64,000 nucleotides of DNA from Cycas panzhihuaensis (lineage: Eukaryota > Cycadophyta). The translations under genes were made by a program, and so were the position numbers. The DNA lies in contig CM041465.1 in assembly GCA_023213395.1 (NCBI GenBank), forward strand, positions 89,411,741 to 89,475,740, in the 5' to 3' direction. This document shows positions 48,023 through 58,475 of this stretch, piece by piece. The notes under the pieces were generated by a model. It saw only the letters and a program-made list of their open reading frames with translations, had not been told where the DNA came from and did no database searches. Positions within the stretch are counted from its first letter, which is position 1; each line of letters begins with the position of its first letter.

Positions 48023-48440
48023 ACCTATGTCTGTCTACATCTTTACCGACGGCGGAAGCCGCGGTAACCCTGGCCCTTGCGTGGATTCTCCGCACCCTTC
48101 CGTTATGATCTCCTCCGCCTGGGATCTTCCTCCCGGTGGCTACCAACAATGAAGCCGAGTATACACCGCCATCAAGCCCTTACCGATGCCCTTCGTTTCC
48201 ATCACGGACCCATTGTTTTGCTCGCAAGAGTCCTCAAGTTGTGGTGTCTCATCTCACCCAGGTCTACCGGGTGCGATGCCCTCACTTGAGGACTCTTGCT
48301 TCTGCCGCCAGATCCCTCCTGGCCCGTTTCTCTTCTGTTGATATCCAGCATATCCCTCGGGCTCTCAACGCTGAGGCAGATAGCCTTGTTCGCCTCATCC
48401 TTGAGCACCGCCTGTCTCGCCCTGCTGACCGTCCCTGAGT
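48023..48440 (+). pseudogene. Gypsy F archaeal-type RNase H (frameshifted)
   Basis: ATG at 48023 opens MSVYIFTDGGSRGNPGP, the first strand of the archaeal-type RNase H found as a second RNase H in some plant Ty3/gypsy elements; the first catalytic Asp is present. After a frameshift, NEAEYTPPSSPY (about 48148) carries the catalytic Glu position. Near 48350, IQHIPRALNAEADSLVRLIL matches the last helix with its catalytic Asp. At least two frameshifts break the frame. It lies downstream of the integrase remnant, not between RT and integrase. Confidence 0.82.
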
Positions 48441-48809
48441 CTTGCTTGGCCTTCCTGTCGCCCAAGCCTCAGGCCGTTGGTCGCTCCGCGATGCTCGCAC
48501 CTCCGAAATCGGGTTGCTAACGAGGTAAAACTATGGTACCCACCATTTGTTCCCCATGTGGTCCTGCATGCTCCTTTGCATTCATTGTGGTGGGGCAACC
48601 CCTACTGTCTCTTTCTCCCACGGCCTGTGTGGCTCATGGCGGCCCTATGTTGTCTCCACCGCCAGATCCACGCCCGCCACGACACTCGACGGCACCCTTG
48701 CCTACTGATCTGATCTTGATTGATATATCTATATACACATGTGCTACTGACAGTTGTGTTGCCAGCATTCGCCATCGCATCGCTTCCGAGCGAGGCTCAC
48801 GCCATAAGG
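48441..48809 (+). other. Gypsy F 3' untranslated region
   Basis: No gene. The bases just before the 3' LTR (GCTCACGCCATAAGG) are not a convincing polypurine tract. Confidence 0.5.
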
Positions 48810-51225
48810 TGTTTCCGGCCCGGAATGGATCTGAATCACCGACTGTAAGTGCGGTATGTCTCTAACATTATCATCACTTTTATGTACCGATTGTGCCACA
48901 TATTTGCATGCGTATGACTTTGGCGGGCTGGTCGTCGTCCACACCTATGTTTAGCCTATGACGACTATATAGGGCACACTCTTAGCGAGTGTGGCACCAC
49001 AGTGACCGACATTCCCCATCCGCCTCCTCTCTCGGATCCACCGGGTTTGCGCGCCACCTCCACCGTGTGATGCCTCATCGCCGCTTGGTTAGCTTGCCAC
49101 CTCATTTGGGGCCTATTTCGCCTCCGTGGCCCGTTTCTTGGTTTGTTTGCTCCGGGTGGGTGTTTTAGTTGTCCTTTAGCCTTTTACCGCTTGCCCCACT
49201 GACCGGTTGGGCCCCATTCAGGTCTCTGGTGCATACCGTGATATTCATCATGGCATGCACTGGAATATTCGTGACCGCTTAAAATTTCCGCCAGACAACT
49301 GTCTCGCTTGTTTTTAAAATCGGCAATTTCGCATTTATTGCGAAAGCGCCACGTGGTTCGCGCCTTTTTCCCTTCGGTGCCCTAATCGCATGCTTTAGGG
49401 TTTTCCTTTAGTACTTAAGCACATTTTGGCTCATTCTCTAAGGACTTTTTGGATCCTTTTACTCACTTTTGGAAGTTACTCAAGAAAACTCTCTCTTGCT
49501 GCCTGCTGCCGTCTTGCAACCGGACACACTCTTCATACAAATACCACCTCCTTGGCTCGGTTGAGACATTCTCTCAACCCCTCAGCGCCTGGAGAGGGCT
49601 CCTTTGAAGTGGTTTCTAGCCGGCCTCTATCCAGTACCCATGAGCCCCACGTTTGTGTGTGTTCTCCATCATACTGTAGCAGTGGCCTCAAACCCGCCTG
49701 CTTCCAGATCCGCGCTTTTTCCACCTCCTTCATTGTCCTTTGGCCGAGGCAAGCCCCTTGCCTCTTCCTCCTGTGTACTCTTTACTTTTTGTTAAGTTCT
49801 TTGCAATATTCTTGCTCCACTCATTTGTTCATGTTTGTTGCTTGAAGTTTGATCCTCTTTCCTTTGTGAGGACTTGTTCCACTTTCTCTTGCCTCTTGCT
49901 CGCTTTGTCCAAAGCGCGTGAGGGGTTGCATAGGCTTTGGGAGAGGAGCCGGGTGGATTCAGTACACCTTCCACGCCTCCCGGTGGCTCCAAGCCCTCCA
50001 AAGCTTCCTCTCGCCTCATGTTGCTCTTGGCCATCTAAACAAGGGTTTAGAGACTCAGGTCGCCAAACCACTGCCACGAGTTGCACTGATTTGGGACCCT
50101 TCTGTGTTTGGGAATCATTCGTAGTTCTCAACTACCATTCGTTTTTGCCTTTGCTCCGGTTTGCTCCCGTAGCATCCTTGCCCCGTGGGTGTCTTTGGGT
50201 CTTTCTTGCCCCTTCTTGCGTAGTTTTCCACCCTTGAGTCTTGACTTTCTCCTGCCGCCGTGGCTCTTGGGGAGAGGTTTGGGCACCATTTGCGGTGAGG
50301 CCACTCGAGGCTTACCTTGTTGTTTCCTTTCATTTGGATCGCTCTTCTTTGGTATTTTCCTTATTGGACTAACATTGATGCATGTACATTTAGACTCTCG
50401 CTTATGTTGTTAGACATATATTGCTAGATCTTTGTGTTGCATATAGGTGTCTCCCCTCAGAGGGAGACCGTTGTTACAGGTACTCGGACGCGGAGAACGC
50501 GTTGCCGTTGCCCCTTCCACCGTGAAGCGCCCTTGCATGTGTCATATTTTATGCTATCTCATTTGCTAGTTAGCTTTCTTTCCTTCCTAGATCGCATTTA
50601 TTTTTCCCGGGAAGGTAAGGAAGCCCTTTCGCTTGCCGCTACATTTCACATCCCAGACTGCATGGAGTGGTTGGGTGCTCTTCTGAAGGCTACGCCATCT
50701 CTCACGCCGGCCCGGTGCACGCCTCCCTTCCCCTTCCCTACCCCTGGTCTTTTTTCCTTCTTTTATTCTTTTCCTAGTAATTAGAACATCGAAAGATTAA
50801 AAGGGAGAATTGCCTTTTTGTATTAGTTTGCAATTTGTTTGCCTTGTTGCATGTACTTTTGTTATTCGTAGGAAAGGTTGTAGGAGTCTTCTTCTCCCTT
50901 ACCCTTCCTCCCTCTTCCTTAGCCGCGCTCGTATACCCGGTTAGTGTGCATAGGATTGTTCTTGGCCTATCCTTGTTAGGTTCTTTCTCTCTCCCTTCTG
51001 GCCACCCAAGGGTGGGAGGGGCCTACTCCCAGGTCAACCCGGGTTCGTCCCACGATCTCGCCTTCGCTCAAGGTGGTGAAGGGTCACCCAGTAGTAGCCA
51101 TACTCCATTGCAGATCCCGAACTCGCTCCGGGCAGGCGCCTCGTGGTAGTTGCTTGCCTTGTAGGTTCCACTTCCCCGCTTCGTCACCATCTCTCCCCGC
51201 CTATCAGGCGGTTATCCCAGCGTCG
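48810..51225 (+). repeat. 3' LTR of gypsy F
   Basis: 2416 bp, starting TGTTTCCGG. It ends at GCGTCG just before the target duplication GTCAT rather than at a canonical CA. Long identical blocks to the 5' LTR are broken by many short indels. Confidence 0.88.
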
Positions 51226-51230
51226 GTCAT

Positions 51231-52660
51231 CTTCCAATATTTTGAGTAATTTATGTCTGTCCCCTCCCCCCCTAATTTTAGAATCTGAACATCATACTTG
51301 ATAACATGATTGTAGTGGTGTGAGGGTACTTTGGAGTCCAGTTTAAGTAACTAATCCTCTGTCTCTGTAAAAATGACATCTCTAGTAACGATGATTTTTC
51401 ATTGTGAAGGTATGAAGACCTTATACCCTTTCTTATCCATATGGTATCCAACAAAGATATCTTTAAGTACCCTTGGCTGGAGTTTATTACAATCTACATC
51501 CAGAATGTGGGCATAACATGTAAAGCCAAAAGTTTTAAAGTAGTGAACAATAGGGGCTTGTCCTGACCACTTTTCATTAGGTGATTATACTTCCTTTGAT
51601 GGGCTAACAACATTGATACAATAAATAACTATCCAGATTGCTTCAGCCCATAAATAGGCAGGTATATTTTTGTATATTAACATAGCACGAGACATATTCA
51701 TGATTGTCCTGTTCATATGCTCGGTAACTCTATTTTGATGTGGGGTACCTACTACTGTTGTTTGATGCTTGATGTCATTATCTTGAAGGTAGCTTTCAAA
51801 TGTATGTGAGGTATATTCACCACTATTATTGGTTCGAAGACATTTGAGTTGATAACCTGACTCTTTTTCAGTGAGGGCTTTGAATTCCTTGAATATACAG
51901 AATGCTTCATCTTTCTTGTGTAGAAAAGCTACCCATACTTTTCTAGTAAAATTATTAATGAAAGAGATGTAATATAGCTTGCTCTTTAGTAAAGGAATGG
52001 GCATTGGCCCGGACAAATCAGAGTGTACTAATTGTAATAGATGGCTCAATTTCCACTGACTTTTGGGAAAGGGTTGTCGATGAGATTTGGCAATGATATA
52101 AGCTTCACATTTAAAGGGATTAGAGGAAAACTTTGGAAGGTTTAGAAGAGTGTTAGAAATATCTCTAAGTCTATCAATGTGAGCATGGCCCATGCAAGCA
52201 TGCCAAAGAGCTTCTGGTGACAACGGTGGATGGGTTAAGATGGAATTAAATGTAAATTCTTCATCAGTACAAGGGCTTTGGGTACAATGGGCTTCAGAAG
52301 ATGGAGAGTTATTCAGTCGAAAGAGTTTGCCAGAGATATGTCTAGTCAAAACCACCTGATTAGTTGGAGGGTGGATGACCTTAAGAGTCTAGTCATTTAT
52401 GGTTACACTTAGATCAAATCCATAAGAAACAAGTGTGGATAAAGAGAGTAGGTTTTATTCGAGATTAGGTATGTATAAGACATCAAGTAATGTAAAATCT
52501 TCTAAGCCTGGAAGTTTCAGGTGAATGTTGCCAATTCCTTCAATAGGTTGTTATGATTTATTAGCCATGTGAGTAACTCCATGAATATTTGAGTCAAATG
52601 TTTGATATAGACTGCGATTGCATGTCATATGTTGAGTTACTCCTGTGTCCATGATCCACT
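51231..52660 (-). pseudogene. Copia D pol, N-terminal part: protease and integrase (broken)
   Basis: The protease reads WIMDTGVTQHMTC (52660-52620), so the active-site Asp-Thr-Gly is intact here, unlike copia A and C. Integrase (52355-51585): HACMGHAHIDRLRDI and FKCEAYIIAKSHR (one Cys lost), VHSDLSGPMP with the first catalytic Asp, TNNSGEYTSH with Asn for the second Asp, and VTEHMNRTIMNM with the Glu. The frame is cut by gypsy F at 51226 and continues at 40661. A few stops replace Gln and Trp. Confidence 0.9.
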
Positions 52661-53821
52661 ATCCATCGATTGAAGCCATACTATTGGCAATTCCAATAGG
52701 GCTTGGCATTGGTGAAGGGAATTCACAAGTGATATATCCACATTAAGCTTCAAAGTATATCTTTGGTTAATTAATGGCATTTGATATTGAAGATCCCTCA
52801 ATTCTTTGAATGTGTTCTTATACAAAACCTACACCACTAAAGGATTCTTCAACATTGTGAGTTCCATGTTTTGGTTGGAACTTAGCCAACTTATAACTAG
52901 AAGTTCTGCAATCTTTTGCTAAGTGTCCTTTACGATTACACTGATCACACATAATAGTTTGATTACTAGTCCCTGAAGAAGTACCAGTTTGTCTTGACTG
53001 TCTTGCTCTTTATTGAGGTGGCCCTTGGCCTTGAAACTGTTGAGGTTGTGATTGAGGGTTTGATTGACCTTGTGGACGATTTCCCATATTCCTTCTTCTT
53101 CCTCTTGCTCAGTTATTTCCTCTACCACGAGAGGGACCTTGATTTTTTATGTAGCAAACTTCTTCTTCTACCTTAAGGGTTGCATCTGGAAGAGAGTCAA
53201 AGGCTACAAAGTTTGTATCAAAGGTCTTGTCAAATTCTATAAACTTTTCAACAAGTGCTTCAAAGTTGAGTATCTTCAATGTTCCATTAGATTGAAGACT
53301 TCCAAGTAAGTTTTTATAATCGGGGACATGTAAACATGACTGGATAAAAAATGCCCAAGTGATGTATTAGGTCTTAAAGTCTTTGTTAATTGCCTATTTG
53401 ATTGGTCGAAGGAGATTTATTATCTCATGTGCTTGTCCCTTCTACATTTTTAATTTGTTCATTTTCAAAACAAGATGAACAAATTCTAAATTTGACTTTG
53501 TATCAAAGTTCTTTCTGAGAACTTCTAGGACTGTCCCGGCTGTATCATGTTCCTCTTCATTTATTAAGTTGTGCAACGAGTGATCAATGACCAACATAAT
53601 TCTTGCATGAATCTTTTCATCATCTATCTCCCATTGTAGTTTGGTTGCAGCATCTATAGGAGCTATTAAGGCAGATCCACAGGAAGTATTGCTGGTATGC
53701 AAGTGGGCTCTCCAAAGGCCTTCATACTTTGCATCATTTTTAATTTTAGTGTACCATATATCCTAATTTTCTTTGCCTTTTAATATGCAGTTAACATTAT
53801 GCTTGAATTGAGATGACATAG
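52661..53821 (-). pseudogene. Copia D gag (broken)
   Basis: It starts near 53821 and shows WEIDDEKIHARIMLVIDHSL and FDTKSNLEFVHLVLKMNKLK (53640-53440), LLRPIK, and LLGSLQSNGTLKILNFEAL (about 53310-53250). An RG/Q-rich linker is followed by an intact CCHC zinc knuckle, CDQCNRKGHLAKDC, at 52949-52908. Stops interrupt the linker and one or two other codons. This is the best-preserved zinc knuckle of the A/C/D group. Confidence 0.87.
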
Positions 53822-55714
53822 TGATGATGAAGAAGTAGAAGAGATGATAGAAGTATGTATCACTGACATGTGTGGCTAGTACACTTGGCACAACAGGGAT
53901 GTAGAAATGATTGTTATGATGAGAAACAAACAATGATTAAGTATTTTTCAATAATTATAGAAAATGAATATAAGCAATGATGTAAGAATGAGGCCTAATG
54001 TAGAGCTGGTAAAGAGTGGTAATGTGCCATGCCACTAATCTCTTACTTATATCCAAATGTAGGTAAGGTTTCAATGCATGAGGCTTCTAGTATATGATTA
54101 GGGCCTTCACTTGCGATACCCCCACCTGCGCTTAGTGATGAAATCCAAGTCACAGTGGAGCCCAGGTACTCCCAGTCCTTATCTAGTTCATTAATGAGTA
54201 GTTATATACCTCCTTCGAAGAGTCAAATGGTACTATGTATCCCATGGCTATGACAGATATTGGATTGGGTTAATTTTAATCTTGCATTAAAGTTTTCAGT
54301 TTTCCTGGATGGTTATTAGGATTATCCCTAATTAGAGGCTATAAGTATGGCTAACCTTTCCCTCCACCACTATTTTAGTTAAGACCAGATCCAGTATGAA
54401 ACTTAGACCTCCCTTAGGGCCTGGACTTCAGCCAACCTTAGTCTATTTCAACTAAGGCAAGTGTGTGCACAAGTCAAATACAGATGAGATTCCTTTTAGG
54501 AATAGTGTAAGATGTTTCTGTATAACTGAAAACTAAAATGGAAAGTTGCTAAATGTGCTTGCTTACTTTTAGTGCTTGCTTTGTTGTTGGTGTTGTTTTA
54601 TGATGCTTTGTTGTTGTTGTTGTTGCTTTTGTGATGGTTTATTGTTATTGTTGATTTTGTGATGCTTTATGCTATGTATGCAAATAGAAAAAGCATGCTA
54701 TGTTAGGAGGGGAACCTGATGTTGCTTCCGATCTAAGGTTTCCCTTGCTTTAGTACAATGTTTCCAAATATGATTTTGGAAGTTTTGATACAAAAGCCAC
54801 AATGGACTAAAAAACGGATCAACTTGCTGCTAAAATGATGATTTTTTAAAATCAATATGCATGCTATTTTGTCCTATTTTGTGATTTTTTTACAAAATTT
54901 ATAAATAATAATAAATGGGTAAATTTTTAAAAAATATAAATATGAAGGCCTAAATGATGAAATCTAAATTTATGACAGAAGGAAAAAGTGTTCATAACGT
55001 TGTTTCTGATAAAGTTGTGAATTCATATTTTAGAAAAGGCACAAAAAAATTTCTGCCCAAAAAAACACCAAAGTAAAATCATACTAGATCAACTGTCTCA
55101 TAATCTAAACTTCAATATGTCAAAAGTTACATTTTGAAATGTACATTAACTTTTCTTTCTACACCATTTGTAAAATCTACCAAAAAAATTGTCTGAAATG
55201 CCCTTGTAATGTCCTTTGTAGGGTTGAGTAGGCAAAATCAGTAACTGTGAGAAAACTGCATAGATCTCACTAACCAGTGGATGAAATTTGATGAGATTTA
55301 TCTTAAACTAATTCTAATACATAAATCTACCAGATCCCTTAATAAATTTTTTAGATTTTTAGCTTATAATTAAAGGATTTCATTGGAAAAAGTGCTTTCA
55401 ATCACTTATCCATAAATTTTACCCTTTGGTCATAGTAAAAAATCATTGTTGTAGGCTGAATATGAAGTTGCTCTAAAATACAAAAATGTTCCTCTAGTCA
55501 AGATGACCTTGTATGCCAAATTTCATTAAATTCTGAGATGATCAAAGTTTTGATGAAATTTTGGGCCTAGAAAGCAGCAACATACAAAATACTATAATTT
55601 TAAGCTCTTAAGATGTTAAAAAATAATGAATGCACTCTTAATACTTCACATTAAAGGTGAAGGAGAGGTAAAATAACTCTATAAAAGTGGAATCGAGTGA
55701 ATAGAATCCCTTAT
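53822..55714 (-). other. Long untranslated leader of copia D
   Basis: About 1.9 kb without a recognisable protein. The block near 54050-54500 is homologous to the leaders of copia A and C. A TTG/TTGTTGT-rich low-complexity patch lies at 54570-54660. Confidence 0.68.
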
Positions 55715-55727
55715 GGCTCTGATACCA
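55715..55727 (-). promoter_or_regulatory. Primer binding site of copia D
   Basis: The minus strand reads TGGTATCAGAGCC, a perfect 13-base match to the initiator tRNA-Met consensus, two bases inside the 5' LTR. Confidence 0.95.
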
Positions 55728-55729
55728 CA

Positions 55730-56041
55730 TGAAGGAAGGATGGATCTAGGAGATAAATCACTCACATACACACAATGGCAATGGAGAATGAAAAAGAAGA
55801 TGAAATAAGATATGAGAGCAAGCTTAGAGGTGAGAATGAATAATGACTCCCTCCTTAAGATTTCACCTTTTATTATTGAGGGTGAGCATTAGGGTTAGGA
55901 TTTTCCCACCTAATGACATGAACCTGAAATTACATCTAAATGCACATAAAATGCGTTTCATTAAGAGGCTAATGATAATAATATATCCTAAGGTCACATA
56001 ATTAATCTACACAAATGACCTTGATACATTAACCTCTTTTA
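55730..56041 (-). repeat. 5' LTR of copia D
   Basis: 312 bp, partner of 32685-32999, followed by the target duplication CATAG at 56042-56046. Confidence 0.93.
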
Positions 56042-56046
56042 CATAG

Positions 56047-56146
56047 ACCTTCATACTTTCCAACATTTCTGACATCAGTGAACCACATGTCCCAATTTTC
56101 TTTCCTTTTTAGAATTGAATTCACATTTTGTTTGAACTGTGAAGAC
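56047..56146 (-). pseudogene. Copia C gag, N-terminal fragment
   Basis: The first part of copia C gag, separated from 31601-32684 by copia D. The minus strand reads SSQFKQNVNSILKRKENWDM, matching VDYILKRKENWDMW of copia A. Confidence 0.83.
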
Positions 56147-58164
56147 ATGGTGTCTTTTTAGAAGGGAAAAAATGAATTAGGGACTAAAAAAGTGATGGCA
56201 ATAAATAACCAATCACTATTTACAAATGGGAAATGTAATGAAGTAGTGTAGCAGAAGGAACTAGAAGTGAGAATGGTTGCTCAAAGATGAAGGAAGCAAC
56301 TTAGAGAAAAGTCATTAATACTTGTGACAAATATTAACCTGATGCAGTAGGAATATGAGAAGCACTATGATAAAAATTGGCCACAAACACTTGTGGCAAA
56401 TATTAACCTGACACAGTAGGAATATAAGAAGTACTATGATTGTGATTACATTATGGATCACTTTTTACAAATAAGTAAGTGATCAATATACAAGATTATA
56501 GGCCAATGTAGAAGCTGACATCATTGGGTTTACACAACTTGAAACTCAAATGTAGGATGCGTAATCAACCCAATAACCTCTAACTTGTGTCCAACATATA
56601 GTTGAGGTTGTTGAAGGGATGCCTAGGCTTCTAGTAGAATTAAGTTGGCATTCACCTGTGATACCCACAATTGTGCTTGGTGATGAAATCCAAGTCACAA
56701 TGGAGCCCATGTACTCCCAATCCTCACCTAGTTCACCAATGAGCAGCTATATACCTCCTATAAAGAGTGGTACATGCATACCCATAGCTATGATAGATAT
56801 TTGATTGGGTATATTTTAATCTTGTATTAAAGTTTTAGTTTTATCAGTTGGTTATCAGGATGATCCCTGATTGAGGCACAATGGTATGGCTAACTAAACC
56901 TCACCAATATTTTGGTTTAGTCCAGTCCCAACTTGAGACCTACACCTCCTTTATGGCACGGCATTCTGGCAACTAAGGTATCTCAACCTTGGCAAGTGTG
57001 TGAACAGGTACAAGATGGCAGAAAATAGCATACGTGATGCGTTCCTTTTAGGAAGAGTGAAAAGATTATCGAATTGCGTCAAACATACATTTAACTGAAA
57101 ATAGAATGCTTACTTGGAGTGCTTACTTGAAGTGTCTTTAGAGTGCTTGGTTTGAGTGATTTTAGAGTGCTGAAATGCAATGCTAATAAGTGACTGAGGA
57201 CACTGGATATTGCTCTGATCCAAGTATTTTTTTTCTCACTTTTACAATAGGCTTTTAAGCCTTATAAAAAGAAAGAAGAAATTTTCTTCACTTTTTTTTT
57301 TATTAGCACAAAAGAAAGTAGTCTTTACTAAATTAGCAATAACATTTTTTCATGATATCAAAATGGAGTGCCAGGTTTTTTGTTGCAAACTAGACTCAGA
57401 GCTTCATCTCCAAGAAGTGGAATTAGGTCCAAATAAATTCTGGAAAGATTTTGGCAGCCCTACAAAGTTAGGAAATTATATTTTTCTATAATTCTTAATG
57501 AAAATAATTGTTGTTCACTAAAAGAGTAATAACTTCATCATATGACATACAAATTTGGTTCTAGTTATTGTGCTGGAAAGTAGACTCAGAGCCTCATCTT
57601 TGACAACTGGAATCACTTCAATTAGAGCTCTGTAGAAGATTTTGCAAACCTGTGAAGTTCAATAATCAAATTGTATTTCTACAAAAATTTCAGCTTGTTA
57701 ATATCTCATTAATACATGATACCATATAAAATTTCCATCATTTTTTTATCACCAGAATCCTAGTATGGGCAAGGTGAGAGTATACAATGATAGATATTTT
57801 AAATGGCTCAAAATTCTTTAAAAAAATGGGTAAAACCTCCCCTTACAATCATTCTTCTAAATGCTGAAATAATTTCGGTAGTATTTCCCCTTGTTAAATG
57901 GACAAAAAAGGGAAAAGAAAAAGAAGAATGAGATAGCATGAATAGCCACTAAAGGATTAGAATCCTTGGGCCTTACAACTCCTTATATTATGCTTCCAAA
58001 CCTGCAAAATAGAAAGGAAAAGCAAACAATAGAAAATATGCTATCATAATAACTTGAAAATATTTCTAAATTGACTTTCACAATCTCCTTCACCATATGG
58101 ATTGTGCGGGAGAAGGAAGTGATGGCTCCATTGCAAGTATAAGTGAGAAATATGAAAGAAGTAA
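56147..58164 (-). other. Long untranslated leader of copia C
   Basis: About 2 kb, aligning with the copia A leader over its length. Short frames in it are not shared as proteins between A, C and D. Confidence 0.72.
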
Positions 58165-58176
58165 GCTCTAATACCA
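58165..58176 (-). promoter_or_regulatory. Primer binding site of copia C
   Basis: The minus strand reads TGGTATTAGAGC, one transition from the initiator tRNA-Met consensus. Confidence 0.92.
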
Positions 58177-58178
58177 CA

Positions 58179-58475
58179 TGAAAAGAGTGGATCTATCCTT
58201 CATCTCCATGCACTAAATACAAAGGAAAATATGGGAACAACAGAGACTTGAGAGAAAGAAAATAGCTCTCACAAAATGGGGAGGTAAGAATGAATCTCCT
58301 CCATTGAGCTTTTACTTTTATATTGAGAGAGGGAGCATTAGAGTTAGGTGAAATGAAATTACACATAATGCATATGAAAGTGTATTTCACTTAAGTAATC
58401 TAATTTAAAGTTCACTTAAGACCCTTTTTGAAATAATTAATTAATGTAATGACCTTGTGACATTAACCCTTTTCA
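58179..58475 (-). repeat. 5' LTR of copia C
   Basis: 297 bp, TGAAAAG to CTTTTCA, partner of 27506-27802. Confidence 0.93.

Larger units (their letters stand above)
40662..51225 (+). mobile_element. Ty3/gypsy element F, internally deleted, non-autonomous
   Basis: A 10.6-kb GC-rich plus-strand element with LTRs of about 2.4 kb (40662-43103 and 48810-51225). It has a perfect 5-bp target duplication GTCAT (40657-40661 and 51226-51230) inside copia D. The internal 5.7 kb holds gag, protease, an integrase C-terminus and an archaeal-type RNase H, but no RT, no classical RNase H and no integrase core in any frame. Gag and protease motifs place it in the same family as G1. The frames are broken mainly by small indels, not by stop codons. 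Confidence 0.88.
32685..56041 (-). mobile_element. Ty1/copia retrotransposon D, interrupted by copia E and gypsy F
   Basis: A minus-strand copia element of about 7.5 kb without its inserts. LTRs are 32685-32999 and 55730-56041, about 7% different by eye. The target duplication CATAG is perfect (32680-32684 and 56042-56046). The LTR family differs from A and C, but gag, pol, leader position and the 19-residue repeat are homologous, so it is a sister family. Copia E (35182-40437) and gypsy F (40662-51225) cut it in the linker between integrase and RT. Confidence 0.92.
27506..58475 (-). mobile_element. Ty1/copia retrotransposon C, interrupted by copia D
   Basis: A minus-strand copia element of about 7.6 kb once copia D (32685-56041) is removed. 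LTRs are 27506-27802 and 58179-58475, both 297 bp and about 6% different by eye. The immediate flanks (CCAAG left, AAAGA right) do not match. AAAGA does occur at 26731-26735, which suggests that the original left junction was rebuilt (see findings). It is the same family as copia A: LTRs, leader, gag and pol align throughout. Confidence 0.9.

Noticed and set aside
40662-51225. Contamination or an organellar or bacterial insertion, suggested by the abrupt GC-rich composition
   Set aside because: Long direct terminal repeats, a perfect 5-bp target duplication in copia D, and gag, protease and RNase H motifs show it is a gypsy retrotransposon.
56619-56804. A 61-codon plus-strand frame in the copia C leader
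   Set aside because: The matching region of copia A (about 9340-9530) has stops and shifts in that frame, so it is not a conserved protein.
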